Positions 53,599 through 63,308 of a DNA stretch of 64,000 bases are shown one piece after another. The DNA comes from Barnesiella sp. An22. GTDB taxonomy: Bacteria; Bacteroidota; Bacteroidia; Bacteroidales; Barnesiellaceae. The DNA lies in NCBI RefSeq assembly GCF_002159975.1, contig NZ_NFJR01000006.1, positions 124,001 through 188,000 of the forward strand, given 5' to 3'. The translations under genes were made by a program, and so were the position numbers. The notes under the pieces were generated by a model, which saw nothing but the letters and a program-made list of their open reading frames with translations, was not told the origin of the DNA and did not search any database. Numbering within the stretch: the first letter of the stretch is position 1; every line of letters starts with the position of its first letter.

Positions 53599-55271
53599 CT
53601 ATTTCACCACCACTTTCCCCTTAACCGGATTTTTCTGTCCAATCCGTATCACATAAACACCCGACTCGATTTCAAACTCGTCGGTTGCACCGGCGGCCTG
53701 ACGCACCACTTGCTGACGGCCCAACGTATCGTAGACACGTATCGTCTCGCCGCCCTGCAGATTCACCACGCGCAACCGCCGCTTTTCGGGCGAATAGAAG
53801 CGAGGCGAAAGCATTTCGTCGTCCAGCGCGCCAAACGACAGCGTGAAGCGGCCGTTTTCGTTGGCCTTATCATCGACCGTAAAGCTATACGAGCCCTCTT
53901 TCAGGTCGACCTTGGAGCTGGTGAAGTGATCGCTCAGGATTACCCGCTCGTAGCGGTCGTAGTCCGAGTCGTCGGTCAAAGCTATCTCGTAGATGCCAGC
54001 CTCGCCGGTATAGACGCCCAGCGGGGTCTCGCCCTCGACATCGGCCGTCTGGGTGTGGGCAAACCGCACCCCGTCGGCATTGTAGACGTAAATCTGGGGT
54101 ACCCGCGGGTCGAAGCTCATCATCTTCAACGCATCGTTGCTCATGTCGAAGTCCATAGGCTCATCGTCTATCACATCGGCTACAAGCGATACACAGTCGC
54201 TGCCGGCCGCCGGGTTGTTGCCCGATATGCTCAGCCGGAGGCCGTGCGGTGCCGGCGAGGTAGTCAGCGGAATGGCGGGTTTGTCCAAGGTCAGTTCTTC
54301 CGACTCGAGCAGAGTTGCCGTCTGGGTGAAGAGAGCCGAGAAGGGAGCTATCGTGTTGCCCTCCCACGAGTTCAAGGCGACGAAGCTGCGGGCTGCCGAA
54401 TCATACGAGTAGAGAATGTGGTCGATGCTCATCTGCTCGCTGGTATAGGAGCAGAGATACGGAATACCGAAGAGGTTCCAGCCCATGTTCTCCTTATAGG
54501 TAAACTGAGGACGTCCGTTCACCACATTCTTCAGATTGTATTGCCGCAAGAGCAGACTCTTCGCTCCACTGGCCGTCTCTTCATAAACAGGCAGAGCCGA
54601 TGAAGACTTAGTGAAGCGCACGGTCACCGCATCGGTTGCCACAGGGGTAGCCATGAGGTAACCCACGTTGGCGCCTATCTGACTATTTTCGAAGGTCCAG
54701 TATTTGCTGTTTTGAGGAGCTACGGCACTATACAAATCCTCGGCCCGTTTGGCTCCGTCGTATTGGTAGAGATACAACTGTTGTCCACCATTGTCGTTCA
54801 CCGCGTCGGATGCCTGTATGGCCTCGACGGGATTGCCGTCGATAGTAACGCCGTTTTGCAACGACCCTCCACCGACTGCCAACGAGAAGGGCAGGCTCAC
54901 CATATCCCACGAAGCGGTCGAGGCATCGATGAGCGGACTCAGGTCGCGCTCGATGGCCAGATTGTAGAGCGATACGGCATGATTGCCGGCCCGCAATCCG
55001 GCCGAATGACGCAACAGCAGGAAGGAAGGCGAGAAGGTGCGTGTAAAGGCCGAAGTCATGCGCAGCTCGCCATACTTACCCACATAGACCACACTACCGG
55101 CCCGCGGATAATCGGTATCGTTCAGGTTGACAACCAGGTTGTCGGCCGTATTCCAGGTTTCGAAGCAACCATAGTCGGGACGTCTCTGCCCGTCGGCACT
55201 CAAGGCCTTGTGACCGAGCATGCGCTTATTGCCCAGTGCATCGCAATCGGTCGAGAGGTTCGTTTAAAACA
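53599..55271 (-). pseudogene. 5'-truncated T9SS-sorted surface protein
   Basis: The frame is open from about 55271 (after an in-frame TAG) to 53599. The only usable ATG, 55221, gives 540 residues beginning MLGHKALSADG, without a signal peptide. The sequence LSTDCDALGNKR just before the ATG continues the same fold, so coding clearly began further upstream. The C-terminus is a normal T9SS tail (RIGQKNPVKGKVVVK), which would be useless without export. The body is a beta-rich region with repeated sandwich strands; I do not recognise the family. The likeliest reading is a remnant of a larger cell-surface protein whose 5' part was lost when the region holding the nuclease gene was joined. Confidence 0.65.
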
Positions 55272-55452
55272 ACCTATCGGGGAAAAACAGTTGATTCGAA
55301 CAATCGCCTCCCGTTCCTATCCAATACCCTCTCTCCCTCCAGGGGAATAGAGGTATTTGATATTTTTTAGCGGGTTAACAGGCTGCTCCACAACCTTTAT
55401 CAATGTATCTAAATCGAACTCTGCCCCAGTCGAACCTCTTCATGATGCACAT

Positions 55453-55518
55453 TTTGACGCATTGACGCCAAAATTTGACGCATTGCCCGCTCGCCTGGCC
55501 CGGTCTCGACTATTTTTG
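55453..55518 (+). promoter_or_regulatory. Promoter with direct-repeat activator site for the NUC1 nuclease gene
   Basis: A -7 box TATTTTTG (55511-55518) lies 28 bases before the ATG. Upstream is a 12-base direct repeat TTTGACGCATTG at 55453-55464 and 55474-55485, with a further TTGACGC at 55462-55468. The 21-base period is two helical turns, as expected for a dimer or tandem activator. No TTTG at -33. The regulator is unknown. The rest of the 55,272-55,545 gap has no gene I can support. Confidence 0.55.
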
Positions 55519-55545
55519 TAATTATATACAGAAAATACACCGACC

Positions 55546-57279
55546 ATGAGAAAAGTCATTTTCTTCCTTCTGGGGCTACTTCTTTCCCTCTGTGCATGCA
55601 AGGAGGAGAAACAGCAAGAACCCGAAATGCCCGGAACCCCTCCCGATGAGATTATCCTCACCGTATCGCCCGAACAACTGACTTTCGACGAGAACGATGC
55701 GTCGAAAAACGTCGTCACTGTCAGCACCAACACCTCGTGGCGGGCAACCGTGGCGAATGCCGCCCTGAAGATAGATCGAAGCGAGGGGACAAGCGGCGAG
55801 TGGACGATACGCATCACCGACGCTCCGGTCGGCGAGAGTTGCAAGCTCACCGTATCGACCGTACCCCGGAGCGACAACGAGAAAGCAGTCGTGCGCGAGG
55901 TGACCGTCACACGCGAAGCGGCGGTCGTTATCCCCGAACGCACTGTTATCTATAACAACGATTTCGACCGGGAGGTGGCGCAAAAGAATACCTACTGGCC
56001 CTACCTCGACCAGTTCGACGGCTGGAAAAATGCCTCGGGCACCGGCCAGGGCAGCGAGACCTACGACCAGATGAGCGTATCGGTGCGGAGCGACTGGACC
56101 TCGGACTACGCCCCGTCGGCCGACTACAAGCCTTACGCTTCAGGAAAAAACAACCTCTACTTCAACAAGAGCGGCAGTTTCGTCGCCATCAACGGCATAC
56201 GGGTGGGCGAAGAACGCGACTTCGTGTTGCAATTCGGTAGTTCCGAGAACAAACTGTTCGACTACACCGACCTGCGGGTCGAGGTGGGTAACGGCTCGAC
56301 GTGGATTGCTCTCGACTATACCCGGCCGCTGACCAACAACTGGGAGCTCACTACCTGCGAGTTTTCGGTCGAGGGCCTTACCGACGGCACCCTCGGTATC
56401 CGGTTCAGCACCACCGACGGGGCCAACATGATGCGCATCGACGATGTGCGGCTGACCGACGGCGACCCGTCGGGCCAGGTCATCGCCTTTGACAATACCG
56501 TCTACCCCCCGGCCGAGCTGCCGGTCTACGGCACCAGCGACGAGGTGGTGACACACTACGGACTCATCGACGGCCAACGGGTGCGCAACTACACCCTGCT
56601 CTTCGACCGCGACAAACATGCCGCCCTGTGGGTGGCCTACCCCCTGCACGCCTGCTACCGGGGTGGCAGCGGACGTACCGACGCCTGGGCAGCCGACCCC
56701 TTGATTGAGGAGAGTTTCCAGGCACTGCTCTACGGCAATCCCTACTGCTACTACGACGGCTACTCGCGCGGCCACCAGATACCCTCGGGCGACCGCACCG
56801 TGAACGACGAGCTGAACAGCCAGACCTTCTACGCCTCGAACATGACGCCGCAAAACAGCGACTTCAACAGCGGCGTGTGGGAGTCGCTCGAGAGTAAAAT
56901 CCGCAACAACATCTGCAACGATACCCTCTATGTGGTGACGGGCTGCTACTTCGGCAACGGATACACCACGACCTACGACGGCAGCTACGGCAGCAGCCGC
57001 GACCCCAACGCCAAACTGTGCGCCGTGCCTACCCACTACTTCAAGGTAATCCTGCGTACCCGCTCGGGCAATACGGGGAAAGCCATAGGCCAGTGCGACG
57101 CCGGCGAACTGAAAGCCATCGGCTTCTGGCTCGAGCATCGTAGCGACTATCCCGCCGCCTTCAGTACCGACTGTTGCAAATCGGTAGAGTATATCGAGCA
57201 ACAGACGGGATTCACCTTCTTCCCCACGGTCGACGCCGCGGTGAAACAACAATGCACACCCTCAGAGTGGGCTCTCTAA
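55546..57279 (+). CDS. Secreted lipoprotein with BACON-like domain and NUC1-type DNA/RNA endonuclease domain
   Basis: A 577-residue lipoprotein: lipobox LCAC (cysteine about 20) and acidic residues after it. Residues 35-125 are a BACON/Ig-like domain (LTVSPEQLTFDENDASKNVV). Residues 140-305 are a carbohydrate-binding-like beta-sandwich (NDFDREVAQKNTYWPYLDQF). From about 330 to 570 is a DNA/RNA non-specific endonuclease domain: YGLIDGQRVRNYTLLFDRDKH, the catalytic RGHQIPSGDR (the family's DRGH with S in place of D), NDELNSQTFYASNMTPQNSDFN, then WE. It likely degrades extracellular nucleic acid for nucleotides or phosphate. Terminator at 57358-57404. Confidence 0.88.
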   Translation: MRKVIFFLLGLLLSLCACKEEKQQEPEMPGTPPDEIILTVSPEQLTFDENDASKNVVTVSTNTSWRATVANAALKIDRSEGTSGEWTIRITDAPVGESCKLTVSTVPRSDNEKAVVREVTVTREAAVVIPERTVIYNNDFDREVAQKNTYWPYLDQFDGWKNASGTGQGSETYDQMSVSVRSDWTSDYAPSADYKPYASGKNNLYFNKSGSFVAINGIRVGEERDFVLQFGSSENKLFDYTDLRVEVGNGSTWIALDYTRPLTNNWELTTCEFSVEGLTDGTLGIRFSTTDGANMMRIDDVRLTDGDPSGQVIAFDNTVYPPAELPVYGTSDEVVTHYGLIDGQRVRNYTLLFDRDKHAALWVAYPLHACYRGGSGRTDAWAADPLIEESFQALLYGNPYCYYDGYSRGHQIPSGDRTVNDELNSQTFYASNMTPQNSDFNSGVWESLESKIRNNICNDTLYVVTGCYFGNGYTTTYDGSYGSSRDPNAKLCAVPTHYFKVILRTRSGNTGKAIGQCDAGELKAIGFWLEHRSDYPAAFSTDCCKSVEYIEQQTGFTFFPTVDAAVKQQCTPSEWAL

Positions 57280-57357
57280 CCTATCCCCACTGAGACAGAC
57301 AATACTAAAACAGGGGAAACGCCGACCGCCAGACGACTGATGTGCGGTCGATTATAA

Positions 57358-57404
57358 AAGACTGTAACCCGACGACTCGATCGAGGGTTCAGTCTTTTTT
57401 ATTT
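57358..57404. terminator. Bidirectional terminator between the nuclease gene and pgeF
   Basis: AAGACTGTAACCC pairs with GGGTTCAGTCTT around a 14-base loop. The plus strand ends in TTTTTTATTT, and the minus strand continues CTTTTATAATC, so it can stop transcription from both sides. Confidence 0.8.
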
Positions 57405-57476
57405 CGGTACAGACAGAGTTTCCCGGGCTGTAAAAAGAGGCCCGCGTAATGTCAAAGGCAGGCAACAGAACGGGGC

Positions 57477-58289
57477 TTACCCCTCCTGCCGAAAATACAA
57501 TCCGGTGAGAAAACGGCCGGAGCGCACACCCAGTGCCCGTGCCGAGAAAAATTCGTCGCTGTGCTCCCGGGTACAGATACCGGCCACCTCGATGTGCGAA
57601 AGTTCCACCCCGCAAGCCTCCAGCTCCTCGACGGCTGCCGCCCACAGGTCGATGTGCGACCGGCGCGACGGATAGCGCCGCACCACAGCCCGCTCGTCGA
57701 ATCCGGCCGAGAGGAAAGCCTCGACCACCTCGTCGCCCACCTCGAAACTGTCGGGACCTATCGACGGCCCCACCGCTGCATACAAGCGGGCGGGCCGGGT
57801 ATCGTAACGGGCTTGCATCGACTCGACCGTAGCGCGGATGATGTGGGCCGCCATGCCCCGCCACCCCGCATGCACGGCGGCACAAGCCCGGTGGTCGGGG
57901 TCGTAGAGCAGCACCGGCACACAATCGGCCGTAGAGACGGCCACAGCTATTCCGGTGCGGTCGGTCATCACCGCATCGACACCCTCGAGCATCTGTCGCC
58001 TATCGCCGTCAGGGCTGTCCTGCCAGTCGCGGGAAACCGCAGCCACCTCCACCCCATGCACCTGATGGGGAGCAGCCAGGCAGTCGAACCCCAGGGCATC
58101 GCGCAGCCGCTGCCGATTGGCAGCAACCCGCTCGGGAGCATCGTCGGTATATTCGCCCAGATTATCGGTCGAGAAAGAATCGTCCGTCACAACGCCCCCT
58201 CGGGTAGTGACAAAGGTGACGACACCCGGCAGCGCATCGAAAAGCGGGAAAGAGTACCAGCGGAAGGTATCGGTCGTGTGCAGAATCAT
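57477..58289 (-). CDS. pgeF: PgeF-type peptidoglycan editing factor / multicopper polyphenol oxidase family
   Basis: A 270-residue protein from ATG 58289, which overlaps the obg stop as TGATG; the longer frame uses GTG. Family motifs with metal-binding His/Cys: APHQVHGVEV (about 75), DCVPVLLYDP (about 120), AAVHAGWRGMAA (about 135). The tail CTREHSDEFFSARA is typical. In E. coli, PgeF (YfiH) clears wrongly made UDP-MurNAc-L-Ser in the cytosol; related proteins also act as purine nucleoside phosphorylases or deaminases. The role here is by homology. Confidence 0.93.
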   Translation of the reverse strand: MILHTTDTFRWYSFPLFDALPGVVTFVTTRGGVVTDDSFSTDNLGEYTDDAPERVAANRQRLRDALGFDCLAAPHQVHGVEVAAVSRDWQDSPDGDRRQMLEGVDAVMTDRTGIAVAVSTADCVPVLLYDPDHRACAAVHAGWRGMAAHIIRATVESMQARYDTRPARLYAAVGPSIGPDSFEVGDEVVEAFLSAGFDERAVVRRYPSRRSHIDLWAAAVEELEACGVELSHIEVAGICTREHSDEFFSARALGVRSGRFLTGLYFRQEG

Positions 58290-59425
58290 CACCACTCCTC
58301 TTCGTCGAAGTTATCGCCGTCGACCAGGTCGTCGGCCTCATCGTCGAGCCCGGCGCTCGTATCGAAATTGTCCTCCTCGGCTACCCGGTGACGGGCATCG
58401 AGGTTGCGGTGCGTCAAGGTCATCACCCGGTTGGACTCGTCGTTGAGCTGATTCCACAAGAGATCTTTCAATTCGGTAATGCCCAGCCCCGTCACCGACG
58501 AAATAAATACGGTAGGGATGTCGGGCAAATCCTCTTTCAGGGCCTCGAGCAACTCGTCGTCGAGCATGTCGCACTTGGTCACGGCCAGCACCCGCTGCTT
58601 GTCCTGCAAATCGGGGTTAAAGGCGGTGAGCTCGCGCAGCAGGATTTCGTACTCGCCCCGAATGCTGTCGGCATCGGCCGGCACCATAAAGAGCAACACG
58701 GCATTGCGCTCGACGTGGCGGAGGAAACGCAACCCCAGACCCTTGCCCTCGCTGGCCCCCTCGATGATACCTGGAATATCGGCCATCACAAACGAGCGGT
58801 TGTCGCGATACGAGACAATGCCCAGATTGGGTTCGAGGGTGGTAAAGGGATAGTCGGCAATCTTGGGACGGGCTGCCGATATGGTAGAGAGCAGGGTCGA
58901 TTTGCCCGCATTGGGGAATCCCACCAGACCCACATCGGCCAGCAGTTTCAGCTCCAGAATCACGGTGCGCTCGATAGCCGGCTCACCGGGCTGGGCATAA
59001 CGCGGAGTCTGGTTGGTGGCCGACTTGAAATGCCAGTTGCCCAAGCCTCCCCGGCCCCCTTTGAGAAGCACCAGCTCCTCGCCGTCCTGGGTTACCTCGC
59101 ACAGGAACTCGCCCGTGTCGGCATCGAATACCGCCGTACCGCAGGGCACCTCGATGGTCTTGTCCTCACCATCCTTGCCGAAACTGCGGTTGGCCCCGCC
59201 GGGCGAACCATTGCCGGCAAAGACGTGACGCGAATATTTCAGGTGCAGCAGAGTCCACAAATTGCGGTTGGCCCGCAAATAAATATTACCGCCCCGGCCG
59301 CCGTCGCCGCCGTCGGGACCGCCTTTGGGCACATACTTGGCCCGGTACAGGTGCATGGCTCCGGCGCCACCCTTGCCCGAGCGACAAAGTATCTTCACAT
59401 AATCTACAAAATTCGACTCTGCCAT
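58289..59425 (-). CDS. obg: GTPase Obg/CgtA
   Basis: A 378-residue ribosome-associated GTPase. The glycine-rich Obg fold (about 1-160) contains [21 protein letters not shown] and [12 protein letters not shown]. The G domain has G1 GFPNAGKS (about 168), G3 DIPGI (about 215) and G4 TKCD (about 283). The acidic tail ([18 protein letters not shown]) is common in Bacteroidetes. It supports 50S assembly and the stringent response. It is co-transcribed with pgeF from the duplicated promoters at 59454-59568. Confidence 0.97.
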   Translation of the reverse strand: MAESNFVDYVKILCRSGKGGAGAMHLYRAKYVPKGGPDGGDGGRGGNIYLRANRNLWTLLHLKYSRHVFAGNGSPGGANRSFGKDGEDKTIEVPCGTAVFDADTGEFLCEVTQDGEELVLLKGGRGGLGNWHFKSATNQTPRYAQPGEPAIERTVILELKLLADVGLVGFPNAGKSTLLSTISAARPKIADYPFTTLEPNLGIVSYRDNRSFVMADIPGIIEGASEGKGLGLRFLRHVERNAVLLFMVPADADSIRGEYEILLRELTAFNPDLQDKQRVLAVTKCDMLDDELLEALKEDLPDIPTVFISSVTGLGITELKDLLWNQLNDESNRVMTLTHRNLDARHRVAEEDNFDTSAGLDDEADDLVDGDNFDEEEW

Positions 59426-59453
59426 ATTCTTCTCTTATTTTTATTATCCGCTG

Positions 59454-59709
59454 CAAAGATAGTGAAAGGCGAGAGCAGTGGCAAATGAAAACTTTGTTTT
59501 CAAATTTGACCATGCCGAGCCGCCTCCTGTCTTCTACAAAGATAGTGAAAGGCGAGAGCAGTGGCAAATGAAAACTTTGTTTTCAAATTTGACCATGTCG
59601 AGCCACCTCCTGTCTTCGTGTAACAAACGATAGTGAAAAGTGGTCGGAGAGGCAAACCGAAACAAAATTTCGAGTCTGATTATCCCGAACCGCATCCCAT
59701 CTTCTATCC
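59454..59709 (-). promoter_or_regulatory. Tandemly repeated promoter cassette upstream of obg
   Basis: Two nearly identical 83-base units (59455-59537 and 59538-59620) each contain, on the minus strand, a palindrome GAAAAC-TTT-GTTTTC read as GAAAACAAAGTTTTC (59487-59501; 59570-59584), then TTTG, exactly 20 bases, and TATCTTTG (59454-59461; 59537-59544). A third, decayed unit follows (about 59624-59709) with a broken -7 box. The 59,426-59,880 gap holds no gene. So obg has two intact consensus promoters plus a fossil one. Confidence 0.8.
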
Positions 59710-59887
59710 ATAAAGATAGAAACAAAAAGTCAAACCCCATCGGGTTTCAGACACTTTATCTTTTTTAAATAGGAATACCGATTTGTACAGCGATAGTCCC
59801 TTATCGAGATTTCAAGTAAAATCTACCGATAAGAAAAATAAATAAAAATTCACAATAACTCTTTTTAATAAAGATTTTATGTATATA

Positions 59888-59918
59888 TTTCCATATATTA
59901 TGGAAACATATACCTTTG
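59888..59918 (+). promoter_or_regulatory. Promoter with perfect palindrome for the second leucine-rich protein
   Basis: TTTCCATA-TAT-TATGGAAA (59888-59906) is a perfect 8+8 inverted repeat lying just before the -7 box TACCTTTG (59911-59918), where it would block RNA polymerase if bound. The protein that binds is unknown. Confidence 0.6.
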
Positions 59919-59947
59919 CAGTCGTATTAACTAAAACAGGTATAACT

Positions 59948-61984
59948 ATGAAGAGATTTCTTACTTTTTTTGCTCTCATTACAGCTCTTTGCCCGTTCCA
60001 GTCCAAAGCCGCAGATGCTACAACATTTGAGGTAAATCGAATCCAATACACCGTTACCGGCGAGAATACGGTAGGCGTGTCGGGATTTAACGAGACGTAT
60101 GGATCGGACGAAACCCCGATGACCGAAGTTATCATTCCCGAATCGGTCGCTTACGAAGGGAAAGACTACACCGTGACTTCGCTCGAAGAGTATGCCTTCC
60201 AGTGGTTGTCGGACATTCGCAAAATCGAAATGCCCAATACGGTAACGGCTCTGAAAAACAACGCCATCTACTACAACTACGATCTGGAAGAGGTGGTACT
60301 GTCGCAAAACCTCACCACACTGGGAGCCTATGCCCTGGCTTCGAACAGCAAACTGAGCTCGCTGGCTATTCCGGCCGGAGTGACCGAGATTCCGCAAAGT
60401 TGTTTCTTCAATGACCAGGGACTGACCACTATCACCTTTGCCGGTGACTTCACCTCGATAGGCAGTGGAGCCTTCTACAAGACGGCCATTACCGAGATTG
60501 AGATTCCCGGCAGCTGCAAGACGATTGGCAACAATGCCTTCCAGCTCTGCCCCAACCTGGCCCGGGTAACTCTGGACGAAGGAGTAGAAGTGCTGAGCGA
60601 AGGTGCCTTCAGAGAGTGCAGCAAACTGACCGAAATAAACCTCCCCGCCAGCCTCAAGTCGATAGGAGAATATGCTTTCCTCGATGACTCGTCGCTCGCT
60701 TCGGTAACCATCCCGGCCGGCGTAACCGAGATTGGCGACGCGGCCTTCTCCTACACGGGAGTAACAGCCTTCGAAGTAGAGGCCGGCAACACCGTATGCC
60801 AAGCCATAAACGGGGTATTGTACTCGGCCGACGGTAAAGTGCTCATGGCCTATCCGACAAAAGCCGAAGCTACCGAATACACCATTGCCGACGGCTGTCT
60901 GGGTGTGGGCGAAGGTGCATTTGCGCACTCAAACGTACAGAAAATAGTTGTGCCCGATGGTATGCGTGCCTTCGACGACAACGCCTTCTCCGAGTCGGCC
61001 CTGTCCGAAATCAACTTCCCCGCATCGCTCGTACTGATGGGTAACCAGGCTTTTGCCTTGACGCAACTGACCACACTAGTTCTTCCCGAAAACATGACTG
61101 CCGTGTATGAAGGGACCTTTGCCCAGTGTACCGCTCTGAAATCGATAACGATTCCCGCAAGCATCCGCGACATCGAGGCCTACGCCTTCAACGGCAGCAC
61201 CGCTCTCACCGAAGTATTCTGCCTGGGTGCCACCCCTCCCGTACTGAACTATTACGAGGGTTACGACCACCCCTTTGGCAACCTTGAAGCCTCACAGGTA
61301 ACCGTGTATGTTCCCAAAGGCTGCAAAGCCGACTATGAGGACAGCGAGTGGGGCTACCAGTTCGACCACATCGTCGAGTCGGCTACCGGAGTCTTGGCTT
61401 ACGAGAGTGTGCTCCCTGCCAACGATTCGGAGCTCGAGACCCTCGGCACACTCGAAATTACCTTTGCCGACAACATCTCGCTCGTGCAACAATACCCCGA
61501 GGTAACCGTCGTAAAAGGCCAAGAGCTCTATGGCGAACCGGTCGTGAACGAAGGTGGCTGGATGGCCTATGCCAGCGGAAAAACGGTAAATGTATTCCCG
61601 GCCGATGAGTATCAAGAGGGCGTTCAACCCATTGTTCTGGAAAGCGGCGAAGAGTATTATGTGACTATCCCGGCCGGTATTGTCGAAAATGCCGACGGCG
61701 ACCAAAATCAGAAAATCGTGCTCCACTACTCCGGCAAGGTTCAGTCGGGTATCGAACAACTCGAAGGCAATGCCTGCTTCGTAGCCCAAAATGCCGGCAT
61801 GCTGCAGGTGGTATTGGGCGAGCTGAGCAACTGTACGGTCGAGCTCTTCAACGCTACGGGCAACCTTGTCGATCGCATCGACGGGGCTCAAGGTTCGGTT
61901 TCGTTCCAACCTGCTGCCCAAGGCCTCTACCTCATTCGGGTAACTTCTGGTGGAACTGTCAAAACATTCAAAGTGGTCAAATAA
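59948..61984 (+). CDS. BspA-like leucine-rich-repeat surface protein with T9SS tail
   Basis: A 678-residue exported protein from ATG 59948, where the signal peptide MKRFLTFFALITALCPF begins; 23 upstream in-frame codons cover the operator and promoter. Residues 30-70 form an opening beta unit, then about 18 BspA/LRR_5 repeats (AFxxCxxLxxIxLPxxVTxIG) run to about 470. An Ig-like/SbsA-type domain (about 480-600, LESGEEYYVTIPAGIV) and a T9SS tail (GLYLIRVTSGGTVKTFKVVK) end it. BspA-like proteins bind host or bacterial surface proteins. Compared with the riboswitch-linked one at 22105, it lacks the WTGEG and Ig domains. Transcribed alone, ending at 62007-62051. Confidence 0.88.
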   Translation: MKRFLTFFALITALCPFQSKAADATTFEVNRIQYTVTGENTVGVSGFNETYGSDETPMTEVIIPESVAYEGKDYTVTSLEEYAFQWLSDIRKIEMPNTVTALKNNAIYYNYDLEEVVLSQNLTTLGAYALASNSKLSSLAIPAGVTEIPQSCFFNDQGLTTITFAGDFTSIGSGAFYKTAITEIEIPGSCKTIGNNAFQLCPNLARVTLDEGVEVLSEGAFRECSKLTEINLPASLKSIGEYAFLDDSSLASVTIPAGVTEIGDAAFSYTGVTAFEVEAGNTVCQAINGVLYSADGKVLMAYPTKAEATEYTIADGCLGVGEGAFAHSNVQKIVVPDGMRAFDDNAFSESALSEINFPASLVLMGNQAFALTQLTTLVLPENMTAVYEGTFAQCTALKSITIPASIRDIEAYAFNGSTALTEVFCLGATPPVLNYYEGYDHPFGNLEASQVTVYVPKGCKADYEDSEWGYQFDHIVESATGVLAYESVLPANDSELETLGTLEITFADNISLVQQYPEVTVVKGQELYGEPVVNEGGWMAYASGKTVNVFPADEYQEGVQPIVLESGEEYYVTIPAGIVENADGDQNQKIVLHYSGKVQSGIEQLEGNACFVAQNAGMLQVVLGELSNCTVELFNATGNLVDRIDGAQGSVSFQPAAQGLYLIRVTSGGTVKTFKVVK

Positions 61985-62006
61985 TTTTCCAAACACGCCA
62001 CTTGCA

Positions 62007-62051
62007 AAAGAGGGTGCCTTGTCAAGTCATCGACTTGAGGGCACCCTCTTC
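62007..62051 (+). terminator. Rho-independent terminator of the second leucine-rich protein gene
   Basis: GAGGGTGCC/GGCACCCTC outer stem with an inner TCAAGTC/GACTTGA stem, followed by TTCTTCTC. Unusually long two-part hairpin. Confidence 0.75.
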
Positions 62052-62100
62052 TTCTCTATCGACTCTTCCCTGCACGGGCAATTGAGGCAACACCAGACAC

Positions 62101-62137
62101 AAAAAAAAGGAGCACCCCGTCCGGGAGCACTCCTTTC
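62101..62137 (-). terminator. Rho-independent terminator of adk
   Basis: AGGAGTGCTCC pairs with GGGGTGCTCCT (some G-U), followed on the minus strand by eight T residues, shortly after the adk stop. Confidence 0.8.
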
Positions 62138-62155
62138 TGCCGGCTTGCATGCAGT

Positions 62156-62728
62156 TTACAAGCTGGCTATCTCTTTCTTGATGCTCTCGAAAATATCGTC
62201 GATGCTGCCCATGCCGGGGATAGCACGATATTTCTTCTCTTTCTGATAGAAGTCCTTGAGCGGTCTGGTCTGGTTGTGGTAGACATCGAGACGTTTCTGG
62301 ATAGTCTCCAGGTTGTCGTCGCTGCGGCCCGATACCTGTCCGCGTTTCAGCAGACGGTCGATCAGCTCCTGCTCCTCGACCTCGAGACCCAGCACCACAT
62401 CTACCTGAGCCTGACGCTCGGCCAACATGCGGTTCAAAGCCTCGGCCTGTGCAATGGTACGGGGAAAACCGTCGAAGATGACGCCCTTCTTGGCCTCTTC
62501 GTGCGAGTCGAGTACATGAGCCAGAATATCGACCATCAACTCGTCGGGAATAAGCTGACCTTTCGAAATATACGAATCGGCTGTCTTGCCCAGTTCGGTA
62601 CCTTTGGCAATCTGCTCGCGCAATACATCACCCGTAGAAATATGGAACAGACCATACTCCTTGATAAGATTCTCGCTCTGAGTTCCTTTACCCGAACCCG
62701 GAGCGCCAAAAATAACTACATTCAACAT
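62156..62728 (-). CDS. adk: Adenylate kinase
   Basis: A 190-residue cytosolic enzyme interconverting ATP, AMP and ADP. P-loop GAPGSGKGTQ (about 8-17), the AMP-binding ISTGDVLR (about 31), FDGFPRTIAQA (about 84), and the RSDDNLETIQKRL segment. It is the short type without a zinc LID, as usual in Bacteroidetes. It follows hpt by 37 bases on the same strand, a purine-metabolism pair. Confidence 0.97.
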   Translation of the reverse strand: MLNVVIFGAPGSGKGTQSENLIKEYGLFHISTGDVLREQIAKGTELGKTADSYISKGQLIPDELMVDILAHVLDSHEEAKKGVIFDGFPRTIAQAEALNRMLAERQAQVDVVLGLEVEEQELIDRLLKRGQVSGRSDDNLETIQKRLDVYHNQTRPLKDFYQKEKKYRAIPGMGSIDDIFESIKKEIASL

Positions 62729-62765
62729 TTTACCTTAATATTATCCTATTCAACCTTGTGTTTGT

Positions 62766-63308
62766 TCAATCTTCGACAACGACATAAATATCTTTCAGAT
62801 TACGCCCCTGCTCGTCATAGTCGAGGCCATAACCCACGATAAAGGCGGGGGGAATCTCGAGCGCCACATAGTCGGGCTTTACATCGCACTTGAGCGACTC
62901 GGGCTTGAACAGCAGCGTGGCCACCTTCACCTCTTTGGGATTGTGGGCATAAAGCTGCTTGAGCAGCTGCTGGATGGTGAAACCCGTATCGACAATATCC
63001 TCGACCACCACTACCGTGCGGTCGGTAATATCTTGTTGCAAACCATAGATTTGTTTTACTTCGCCCGTCGAGTGCATGCCCTCGTACGATTTCATGCGGA
63101 TAAACGAAATCTCGGAATCGACCTTGATTTCGCGAAACAGATCGGCGGCAAAAACAAATGCACCGTTCAATACGCATAAAAAGAGGGGGTTCTTTCCGGC
63201 CAGGTCTTCGTTCATCTGCGAAGCGACACGAGCCACAGCCTCGGCAATCTTTTCTTTCGAAATATAGGGCGTGAAAAAACGGTCCTTAATCTGAATCTTT
63301 GTGTCCAT
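62766..63308 (-). CDS. hpt: Hypoxanthine phosphoribosyltransferase
   Basis: A 180-residue purine-salvage enzyme that makes IMP or GMP from hypoxanthine or guanine and PRPP. The PRPP motif [17 protein letters not shown] (about 95-112), the flexible loop [15 protein letters not shown] (about 70-84), and [15 protein letters not shown] near the end fit the family. Length is standard. A TAACTTTG -7 box lies about 25 bases upstream. First of a two-gene unit with adk. Confidence 0.96.
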   Translation of the reverse strand: MDTKIQIKDRFFTPYISKEKIAEAVARVASQMNEDLAGKNPLFLCVLNGAFVFAADLFREIKVDSEISFIRMKSYEGMHSTGEVKQIYGLQQDITDRTVVVVEDIVDTGFTIQQLLKQLYAHNPKEVKVATLLFKPESLKCDVKPDYVALEIPPAFIVGYGLDYDEQGRNLKDIYVVVED

